This document shows, piece by piece, positions 9,601 through 17,534 of a DNA stretch of 64,000 bases. The position numbers were made by a program, and so were the translations under genes. The notes beneath the pieces were generated by a model. It was not told the origin of the DNA. It made no database searches and saw only the letters and a program-made list of their open reading frames with translations. The DNA is from Closterium sp. Naga37s-1. Taxonomy: Eukaryota > Streptophyta > Zygnematophyceae > Desmidiales > Closteriaceae. Location of the stretch: assembly GCA_947471745.1 (NCBI GenBank), contig CANJKZ010000114.1:1103501-1167500 (forward strand). The letters are read 5' to 3'. Position 1 is the first letter of the stretch, and the number at the start of each line of letters is the position of its first letter.

Positions 9601-12600
9601 AAGCCCTTAGCCACGTCCACCACGGCGGCCCTGTCCCACCCATCGTTCAGATACTCCTCCCACCCTTGGTCCGGCTGCATGGACGCGCCATAGGTGATCT
9701 CCGTGCCCACTGACATGATCACAATGTCTGGAGGAGAGGGGAGGAGCAATGATGGGGAGAGTGGGTAAGAAAGGGGAGTGAGGCCCGAAATACTCCTCCC
9801 ACCCTTGGTCCGGCTGCATGGACGCGCCATAGGTGATCTCCGTGCCCACTGACATGATCACAATGTCTGGAGGAGAGGGGAGGAGCAATGATGGGGAGAG
9901 TGGGTAAGAAAGGGGAGTGAGGCCCGAAATACTCCTCCCACCCTTGGTCCGGCTGCATGGACGCGCCATAGGTGATCTCCGTACCCACTGACATGATCAC
10001 AATGTCTGGAGGAGAGGGGAGGAGCAATGATGGGGAGAGTGGGTAAGAAAGGGGAGTGAGGCCCGAAATACTCCTCCCACCCTTGGTCCGGCTGCATGGA
10101 CGCGCCATAGGTGATCTCCGTACCCACTGACATGATCACAATGTCTGGAGGAGAGGGGAGGAGCAATGATGGGGAGAGTGGGTAAGAAAGGGGAGTGAGG
10201 CCCGAAATACTCCTCCCACCCTTGGTCCGGCTGCATGGACGCGCCATAGGTGATCTCCGTACCCACTGACATGATCACAATGTCTGGAGGAGAGGGGAGG
10301 AGCAATGATGGGGAGAGTGGGTAAGAAAGGGGAGTGAGGCCCGAAATACTCCTCCCACCCTTGGTCCGGCTGCATGGACGCGCCATAGGTGATCTCCGTA
10401 CCCACTGACATGATCACAATGTCTGGAGGAGAGGGGAGGAGCAATGATGGGGAGAGTGGGTAAGAAAGGGGAGTGAGGCCCGAAATACTCCTCCCACCCC
10501 CTGTCCGGCTGCATGGACGCGCCATAGGTGATCTCCGTACCCACTGACATGATCACAATGTCTGGAGGAGAGGGGAGGAGCAATGATGGGGAGAGTGGGT
10601 AAGAAAGGGGAGTGAGGCCCGAAATACTCCTCCCACCCCCTGTCCGGCTGCATGGACGCGCCGTAGGTGATCTCCGTGCCCACTGACATGATCACGATGT
10701 CTGGAGAGGAAATGCGAAAGAGGCGTGGGGGAAAGGGTGTGTGGGGAAGAGGGGGTGCCGTCTGGGCTTGTCCGGTTGCATGGACGCGCCATAGGTGATC
10801 TCCGTGCCCACTGACATGATCACAATGCCTGGAGAGAGGGTAAGGGGGATGGTGAGGGGGGGAATAAAAAAACAAAAAGAGGGGGTATGGGTTGTGGGGA
10901 GGGGTGGAGGAGGAAAGCTGGGGGGAAGGGGTGCAGTCTGGGTGGGCCTGGCGGGTTGCATGGACGCTCCATAGGTAATCTCCGTGGCCACTGACATTAT
11001 CACGATGTCTGGAGAGGGGATGGTGGGAGAGGGGGGGGGGGGGTTGTGGCTGTGAGCGGGGCGGGAGGGAGGGGGGTGGGTGGAGCAAAGAAACAGGCGT
11101 CAAGGGGGGATTTCTGGGCTTCTCATGTTGTATGGACGTTCTGTCAGTTATCTCTGTACCCGCCAACATGATCACCATGTCTGGAGGGGGAGTGAGGGGA
11201 AAAGAGGGTTGAATGAAATGGAAGACAAGGCCGAGATATTCCTCCCAAACCCACGGACCGTGGGTGATCCCCGCATTCCCTGAAATGATCACGATGTGTG
11301 GAAGGATATTTGAGGAGCCTAAAAAATCGTCTCATGATTTGAGGCGCCTCAAAAACCGTGGGTGACCCCCACACCCTCTGACATGATACACCCACGGGGC
11401 AGACATGATACACGATGTCTGGAAGGAAGACTTGGCAGGAAACGGGGGGGAAAACGAGAGAGCGTGGAAAGGAGGAGGGAGACAACCAGGCATGAGCAGT
11501 GGCGCTTGGCTGTGAGTTGGTTGAAAAGAGTGGGCGAGCGACCAGTGACAATGCTTACCATTCTTGGCAATGCTTGGATCGCTTTAGAGGATTCTCAAAA
11601 GTGATTCCAGCATAGGCATTCTCGGGCCAGCCAACTCACCAGGCGTGAGCAGCAGCACTTGGCTCTTGAGCTGATTGTAGAGGGTGGGCGAGCGGCCAGT
11701 GGAGTAGACGAGCAGTGAGTCCCCCGCGAACGTGGACTGCCAGAGAGACGCGAACTCGCGCAGCGACTCGTGATTGGGGTCCTTGTGGTCCACCTGATCA
11801 GGTGAAAACAACAGAGCGAATCAGGTGAATCAGAAACCGAGTGGCGGACGGAAGGTCGCGTAACTGTGGGATCAGATTCCGATGAAATCTAGGTCGAGCG
11901 CAGAGAAATCGAGAAGAGTTGCTCACGGAGCGGCGAAAAGACAAGAAAGCTATGAAATCGAGGCCTGAAGATGAGAAAGAGAAGACCGGACAAGGAATTC
12001 AGGAAGAGGACAAATCACCATGGTGTTGTCGTGGTCAGAGACGATCATGAGGTTGATGCTTCGCTTGAACACTGCACTGCCGTCCCGCTCCTGCCCATGA
12101 GGTGCTTCAAATCCCCAGTTGGTTATTGAAGGCCCAACGAGAGCTCACCATGGTGTTGTCGTGGTCAGAGACGATCATGAGGTTGATGCTTCGCTTTAAG
12201 ATGTCGCTCCCGTCCGAACCTCCTCAGATATCGAGTCTGTTATTGAGGAGGCTAAAAAAAATCTCACCATGGTGTTGTCGAGGTCGGGGACAATCATGAG
12301 GTTGATGCTGCTCCCGTCCCGAATTTGAGGCGTCTCAGCAGCCGAGTCTCGCCATGGGTGTTGAGTGGTGTTGAGTGGTGTTGAGAGCCCGAAGAGATCT
12401 CACCATGGTGTTGAGAGCCCGAAGAGATCTCACCATGGTGTTGAGAGCCCGAAGAGATCTCACCATGGTGTTGAGAGCCCGAAGAGATCTCACCATGGTG
12501 TTGAGAGCCCGAAGAGATCTCACCATGGTGTTGAGAGCCCGAAGAGATCTCACCATGGTGTTGAGAGCCCGAAGAGATCTCACCATGGTGTTGAGAGCCC

Positions 12601-13436
12601 GAAGAGATCTCACCATGGTGTTGAGAGCCCGAAGAGATCTCACCATGGTGTTGAGAGCCCGAAGAGATCTCACCATGGTGTTGAGAGCCCGAAGAGATCT
12701 CACCATGGTGTTGAGAGCCCGAAGAGATCTCACCATGGTGTTGAGAGCCCGAAGAGATCTCACCATGGTGTTGAGAGCCCGAAGAGATCTCACCATGGTG
12801 TTGAGAGCCCGAAGAGATCTCACCATGGTGTTGAGAGCCCGAAGAGATCTCACCATGGTGTTGTCGAGGTCGGAGACAATCATGAGGTTGATGCTTGCTT
12901 GAGAATGCCACTACCTCGACGAGTGTTCTTGAGGCTCTTCGGAAACCGAGTCTGCTATTGAGGTGGCTAAAATATCTCACCATGGTGTTGTCAAGATCCG
13001 AGACGATCATCAGGTTGATGCTGCGCTTGAAGATTTCGCTCCCGTCGGAGTCTGAGGCGCGTTGCCGAGTCTGTGTGTTTAAGGGCCCTAGAAGTCTCAC
13101 CATGGTGTTGTCAAGATCCGAGACGATCATCAGGTTGATGCTCCGCTTAAAGATGTCGCTCCCGTCGGACGCACCCGAAGCCGCCATGACTACTCCCGAT
13201 CGCCGATTACCGCTTGCCGCTGATCGCGGGCGAATCCGGAAGTTACGCACTGACGGGAAAAAATGCGTTGCTGTTTGTGTGGTTGTGTCGCTTGACGAGG
13301 TCGATCTTAGCGCGTACGGTCGAGACGGAGGATGGAAACCTGAAGGCGATTTGTCGAATACGCCTGAAAAGGATCCGCGAACTGCGAGAGTGGCTGACGA
13401 AATCTGAGAAACTGACAGGGAGTTCAGCGTTGACAT
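6674..13436 (-). CDS. SPP: Sucrose-phosphate phosphatase (HAD family)
   Basis: Hydrolyses sucrose-6-phosphate to sucrose and phosphate, the last step of sucrose synthesis. Six exons, complement(join(6674..6808,7434..7631,8780..8881,9582..9727,11640..11793,13101..13436)), all GT-AG and in phase. From the internal Met at 13187 the protein is 273 aa; from 13436 it is 356 aa. HAD motifs on the 273-aa numbering: SDLDNT with nucleophile Asp24 and acid/base Asp26; YSTGRSP (motif II); PERAGKGQ with Lys185 (motif III); GDSGND with Asp212 and Asp216 (motif IV). The protein ends FGPQ-TAG soon after CAGGIIEAI, so it lacks the C-terminal domain of land-plant SPP and has the size of cyanobacterial SPP. The 83 extra N-terminal residues are Ser/Thr/Arg-rich like a transit peptide. 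SPP is usually cytosolic, so which Met is used matters. Each intron contains truncated copies of at least one of the exons bordering it. Confidence 0.92.
6890..7067 (-). repeat. 5' fragment copies of the last SPP exon
   Basis: Two copies (about 7020-7067 and 6890-6942) repeat the acceptor and start of exon 6 (VSNAMEELLEWHRAH) upstream of the intact exon that begins at 6808. Neither has the exon's 3' end. TGCTGTGCTGTG microsatellite-like sequence fills the gaps. Confidence 0.9.
7139..7152. repeat. Palindrome at a duplication junction (ACGT centre)
   Basis: TTGAGACGTCTCAA, continuing as AAA on one side. Flanked by two copies of about 65 bp (ACAAAAGGGAGAAGGGGGAA ... CTGTGGAGT) in intron 5 of SPP. 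Confidence 0.85.
7780..8131 (-). repeat. 5' fragment copies of SPP exon 5
   Basis: Copies at about 8050-8131 and 7780-7902 repeat the acceptor-side half of exon 5 (LKAKVIYSGGYDLDILPERA and on) but lack the GDSGND end. They lie upstream of intact exon 5, which starts at 7631. Confidence 0.9.
8256..8285. repeat. Perfect 30-bp palindrome (AATT centre)
   Basis: Core TTTTGAGAATTCTCAAAA with arms extended to GGGTG and CACCC. Flanked by two diverged copies of a segment containing GAGAGAG, CACATCAG and CAAGGAT or CCAGGAT, in intron 4 of SPP. Confidence 0.85.
8462..8700 (-). repeat. 3' fragment copies of SPP exon 4
   Basis: Copies at about 8603-8690 and 8462-8535 repeat the 3' part of exon 4 (KVSFHL through EELRSKLAQRG and the GTATG donor) downstream of the intact exon, which ends at 8780. 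Confidence 0.88.
9010..9540 (-). repeat. 3' fragment copies of SPP exon 3
   Basis: Four diverging copies (about 9455-9540, 9310-9390, 9150-9190 and 9010-9100) repeat the 3' half of exon 3 (EYLNDGWDREAVVDVAKGF ... LRFQ), downstream of the intact exon ending at 9582. Confidence 0.85.
9651..10703 (-). repeat. 139-bp tandem repeat, seven units plus a partial
   Basis: Units start at 9651, 9790, 9929, 10068, 10207, 10346 and 10485, with a partial eighth at 10624, and are nearly identical. Each carries the acceptor and 5' half of SPP exon 3 (DIVIMSVGTEITYGASMQPD). Only the first unit in plus coordinates, the last in transcription order, runs on into the complete exon (9727 to 9582). Older diverged copies extend to about 11300. 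Confidence 0.97.
11338..11353. repeat. Palindrome at a duplication junction (GCGC centre)
   Basis: Perfect TTTGAGGCGCCTCAAA. The sequence CCGTGGGTGA with following CC-rich and TGA-rich bases occurs on both sides. Confidence 0.85.
12020..13046 (-). repeat. 3' fragment copies of SPP exon 1, including a 16-unit array
   Basis: Copies of the exon-1 end (FKRSINLMIVSDLDNTM plus donor GTGAG) occur at about 12981-13046, 12861-12898, 12270-12315, 12146-12213 and 12020-12080, all downstream of the intact exon ending at 13101. Sequences between them resemble decayed TTGAGG-centred palindromes. Confidence 0.88.
12381..12860 (-). repeat. 30-bp tandem repeat, 16 identical units, each a splice donor
   Basis: Sixteen perfect 30-bp units (480 bp). 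On the minus strand each unit ends CTCAACACCATG|GTGAGATCT, which is the last codons of SPP exon 1 and its donor. The unit is a multiple of three and stop-free in all three plus-strand frames used by the long open frames here, so apparent proteins of 175-380 aa across it are artefacts of the repeat. Confidence 0.98.
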
Positions 13437-14145
13437 TCGGATCAGATAACCACGGCAAAGCTGAAATAGGAATTTCTCTCGGAGATCTCAGAGACGCGTG
13501 CAATGTGATCGAATTCTTGCAAAAGCAGGTCACACGAAAGCGGGTCGACTATGCTGGAGAAAGAATGTTAGTACCACCCGTGCAGTTCACAGCACGGAAT
13601 GGGTAAGCTTCTGACTGACCGACAGCCGACGAAAGCAAGAATGACGGAATCGAGAATCCGGGAACAGACCGTTTTGGCTCTGTTGTGCTGCAGCCTTGCA
13701 GGTGACGGCACCGAATGGCTGACTATGCAATGGCTGACTGATGGTCGGAAATCAGAGAAATCCAACTTGGAAGTCGCAAGGATGACAAAATCGAGGAATT
13801 CTGAATGCAGTAACTTGGAATGTTAGAGAACACTGCCTTCATTTGTGGAATCCTGCGGTTATCTCGGTAATGTCTGGTGCATTGCGTTCCAGAGCAGTAG
13901 AATGCTGCTCACCGTGTTAAAGCCAACTGAACCGCACTGATTGTTCAGCGCGCACCCTGAAAATCGCAAATCGGGTTCTCGACTGTGCGGGTGATGTACA
14001 CGTGTTCTCCACTCCTGAACTTCCCCGCTTTAGTGTCGACGGATGATTCGCAAAATGTTGGTGCAACTCTTACGTTTGATTGGTAAGTGTTGTCAGGAAT
14101 TTAGTGAGCATAACCTTATCTGTAGGCAAACGAACTAAGACAGCA
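13437..14145. promoter_or_regulatory. SPP upstream region
   Basis: Between the SPP start (13436, minus) and the TIR-bounded insert at 14146. It should contain the SPP promoter. No coding exon, tRNA or repeat recognised. Confidence 0.4.
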
Positions 14146-14535
14146 TTAAAGCTCGCGTCTCATATTTCTGCCATCCAACCAAGTGTTAAACGGTTGGAAT
14201 CCGGTAACAGCAGAGTTTGTCGCGAAGCACACCAAAGCAAGGGGTGGTTGGGAAAGTTGGCTGTCGCACACTTCCCCGTGCACACGAAGTGTTTACAACT
14301 CCCAAACATATGAGACTCTGAACTGAACGTTGACAGAACCCAGGACCAAACCTGTCACCCTTGCCTCGGTTTCCCCCCAAACCAACCCACCCTGGTTTGT
14401 TTTGGCCTCGATCTTTTGGAGTTCGCTGTGTTTTTTTCGCCCACTCGTCAAATATTTCGACTTTCGTTACCCAATCAAACCCTGGCAAACCCAACCAAGT
14501 GTTAAACGGTTGGAAATTAGAGACGCGAGCTTTAA
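14146..14535. mobile_element. MITE-like 390-bp insert with 16-bp inverted ends and TTAA
   Basis: Begins TTAAAGCTCGCGTCTC and ends with its exact reverse complement, so TTAA is at both outer ends, as at piggyBac-type target sites. Inside are two direct copies of CCAACCAAGTGTTAAACGG, at about 14173 and 14490, each itself an imperfect hairpin. There is no transposase. The right end overlaps the stop codon of the TFIIIC-like gene (TAA at 14532-14534). The superfamily assignment is a guess from TTAA only. Confidence 0.6.
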
Positions 14536-16561
14536 GAGAGTTTCCTAAACGTCAATCTGAGTTCTGTTTTTCCAATGTACTTAACACATCGTTTCCTCTT
14601 TTGCTCGCCTCCCACCGCTGCATCATGCTTCCCTATCGTTTCTTGGCCTCCTATTGGAGCTGGGGCACCACCAACTGCAGCAGCAGGGAACGTGGATGGG
14701 CCGGATGCGTTGCTGGGAGCGGGGGTGGTAGCAGCAGCCACAAGAGCTGCAATAGGAAACAGCAGGGTTTGTAGTAAGGGAATAAGATGCAAAAAAGACG
14801 TTTCTTGGAGAAGAGTTGGAGCACAAAAGAGCTAATGGATATAGAAAGTTGAAACAGTGTGCTGTAGCTTTTCATGCTCATTCTCACTTACTCAAGGTCG
14901 CAAATGTTAAGGAGAAATATCAACAAACTTCCTTTCTGTGGACTTACTTTCTTGAAAGAAGAGGCAGGAGCCCAGAGTCTCCTCATAGTCTCCAACCTAC
15001 ATGGACAAGAGAATTCAAGCAGTCAAATCAGGAGCCAAAACAGAGATGAGAGGGAAGGCAGGCTGGATGCGTTTGATCAATGCTAAGGTATCCCTCACAT
15101 GGCCGGGCAGGATGCAGAGAGGGAAGAAGGGCTGTGAAGGAGAGAGGGGAGAGTTGGTAGGGTTGGGAGACAAGCATATAAGGGGAGGCCATTGCAGACT
15201 CATAAAAGGAAACGACATGGAGAGCACAGGTGCAACGATTCTCCCAGGAGCAATAGACACAGTTTAACAATATTTGGTCTTAAGGGACGAGGTTTATGAT
15301 GCCTTGGTCTAAGATGACGTGGCTTACCAGCGTGCTGCCATCTGGCAGGTGCAGTATTGGCGCCTCTGACTCCAAGTTCTGGATAAGACACACATGGGGA
15401 GAAAAGGAATGGTAGGAAGAGAAATGCGTCATTTCACAAATGGTTGGAACATTCATGATGCATACCTTGAATACAACCATGCATGAATGTATACGTGTGT
15501 ACATGCACACACCAGAAACACATGTGACGATGCACAAGTTGTGACAACCTTGAATTACCCCTCGTTATAAGCCCCTCCATGCTTTGCTTGCTATGTGAGG
15601 ATCACTTTTGAAAATTTTATGAAGTGAATGGTCCCCTCATTATAAGCCCTCCATGGGTAGCCCGCTTCCAGCCCTTGCATAAAACCCCTGTAGAACGCTT
15701 TTCATTCCGCGTTCCTTGTTTGCCTGATGAGCGAGTGACACTTTTAGTCGTAAGAGCACAATAAGAAACACCATCCTTCAATTGGCTTTCGTACCCTCTC
15801 ACTGGAACTCGCATCGAACCTCCTAACCGCCAGGCTCACCCACTTACCTCAATAATAAGTCGGCAATTTCTTGGCAGCCTCCTAACCGCTTGGCTCAAAT
15901 CCAAATACACATACTCCTCCTCCTCCTCCTCTTCCTCCTCCTCCCCCTCCTCCTCTTCTTTCTCCATTCCTTTCTCTTCCTCTTTCTCCTTCTCATCTTC
16001 CTCTTCTGCCGCGTTCTCCCTGGCATCTTCTGTCTCCTCTTTCCCTTTCTCATCCTCCTCTTCGTCTTCCCTTTTCTCACCTTCCTCCTCGCCCCCTGCC
16101 TCCCCTTCCCCCCCTGCTTCCTCCCTCAGCCTCCCTTCAACCGCCACTCCCCCCTCCTCCTTCCTTTGCTCCCCCTCCAACTGCATTTCTCGCCCTTGTA
16201 AACCCCTTTCGTCTTCGCCTCCCCCTTCCCTTTCTTCCTCTTTCTCCTCATCCTCCGTTTCCTCCTCTCCTGCTCCCCCTGCTTCCTCCCTACCCTCCAC
16301 TTTAGCCGCCTCCTCCGTCCGTTGCTCCCCCTCCGACCGCATTTCTAGGCCCCTTGATTTCTCTGCTTTTCGTCCTCCTTCCTTCGTTTCTCGTCTTCTT
16401 CCTCCCCCTTCTGTTCCTTCTCTTCCTCCTCCTCCCCCTTCTGTTCCTTCTCTTTCTCCTCCCCACCTCTTCCCTTTCTCCTCTTTCTCCTCCTCCCGCT
16501 TCGCTTTCATTTTTTCCTCGTCGACACCCTTCTCTTTCCTCTCTCTCTCCTTCTCCATCAT
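14532..16561 (-). CDS. TFIIIC tau55 / GTF3C6-like subunit
   Basis: Likely a subunit of TFIIIC, which recruits RNA polymerase III to tRNA genes. Four exons, complement(join(14532..14746,14948..14996,15328..15378,15848..16561)), 342 aa, all GT-AG with consistent phase. The conserved core is spread over exons: EEYVYLDL at the end of exon 1, APILHLPDGSTL in exon 2, VGDYEETLGSCLFFQE in exon 3, and KRKRCVKYIGKTELRL in exon 4. This order matches the tau55/GTF3C6 pattern (acidic start, a 'YV-L-L' strand, 'P-L-L-DG', 'GEYEETLGT-L-F', 'KY'). Exon 1 has about 225 residues rich in Glu, Lys, Arg and Gly before the core, much longer than the short acidic leader in known members. That stretch is simple sequence and the start at 16561 is uncertain. 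The stop codon lies in the end of a MITE-like insert, so the native C-terminus may have been replaced. Confidence 0.78.
15555..15660. repeat. Direct repeat pair around a decayed palindrome
   Basis: CCTCGTTATAAGCCCCTCCATG and a near copy (CCTCATTATAAGCC...) flank an imperfect inverted repeat TCACTTTTGAAAATTTTATG at 15601-15626, the same arrangement as in the neighbouring genes, in intron 1 of the TFIIIC-like gene. Confidence 0.6.
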
Positions 16562-17534
16562 CCGTCAATCCCCACGCATCTCCCTCTTCCCGCCTTCCCT
16601 CCCCATCCCCGCCTGTATTGCGAGCATGCCCCATGCCGACACGAACGTCACAGTCGCCGTCACGATGACTGTGACCGTCGCGCGCATGACCGTCGCCGTC
16701 ACGAGCAGAACAATCGCCGTCAAGAATGTCGGCCGTCATCATCTCCGTCTCTTGCTCACCACCTCTTGAGAATTCTCAAAAGCAGCTCACCCCGCCTCCA
16801 ATGTGCGTGCCTCTCAAGATCGCGTTACCACAGTAGTAACAAACACATTAACCCCGTTCTAAGTCGCAGGCGTGGTGCGTCGCCGCTAGGCTTTCACTCT
16901 GTGCTTGCTCGAAATGGATCAGCTTGCGGCAAAGTGTGAAATGGCGGGATGATGATCAAGACTTATTCGCGCTGCAACCAGTACGGTATGTATAAGAGGA
17001 GGACTCAATCTGATTATTTATGTACAGCCATACAGAGTAGAGTATTTTACAAGGAATTAAGGCATTACAAATAAACGTGCTATAGCTCTGATATAAGGTG
17101 CAAAAATCCCGGTTTTTTTTTTTCTCAAAATCTCCTACAAAAGGAGAAAATCAGCGAAGAAAAATATGTACAAGCAGAACTACAGGGAGGTCACTTGGCA
17201 AGCGATGCCAAAATAAGGCTAGGAGGCTCAAACGACCTCCTAGAATGCTACACTGTGAGGTTATCCACCAATAGCACGTCACCACGTCGCCACGTCGCCA
17301 CGGCACAGCCACTGCCAACCTCTCCATCTCCTCCACCGCCAATACAGCCTCCCCCAATTGCACCTCTCCTCCCCATCTACAAATGTACATGCAAAACTGA
17401 AAGGAAAATCACTTGGCAAGCGATGCCATACATCCTAGGAGGTTCAAACGACCGCCGGGAGTGCTGCACGGCAATACCGCCTTCCCCGGTCGCACCTCCC
17501 CATCTACAAATGTACAAGCAAAACTAAAGGGAGA
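16562..17534. other. Intergenic; oxygenase 3' duplications
   Basis: Upstream of the TFIIIC-like start. A TTGAGAATTCTCAA palindrome (16766-16779, AATT centre) lies here. From about 17190 to 17500 are two decayed 3' copies of the last oxygenase exon. Otherwise nothing recognised. Confidence 0.6.
17190..17500 (-). repeat. 3' fragment copies of the last oxygenase exon
   Basis: Two decayed copies (about 17410-17490 and 17190-17345) encode parts of MERLAVAVPWR and HSRR with frameshifts, downstream of the intact exon ending at 17535. Confidence 0.85.

Noticed and set aside
9564-11292. Series of overlapping 129-codon and one 292-codon open frames
   Set aside because: They are the 139-bp exon-fragment repeat read through its intron part, not separate genes.
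12381-12860. CRISPR-like array of 30-bp repeats
   Set aside because: Units are contiguous with no spacers, and each is a copy of an exon end plus donor in a eukaryotic gene.
12294-13436. Long open frames (175-380 codons) across the 30-bp array
   Set aside because: The repeat length is a multiple of three, so several frames stay open on both strands. Only the first 336 bp of one frame is a genuine exon.
14186-14494. Minus-strand 102-codon open frame
   Set aside because: It lies inside the TTAA-bounded insert and has no family resemblance.
15895-16742. Additional proteins in other frames of the Glu/Lys-rich tract
   Set aside because: Simple sequence opens several frames. Only the frame joining EEYVYLDL to the next TFIIIC-like exon is supported.
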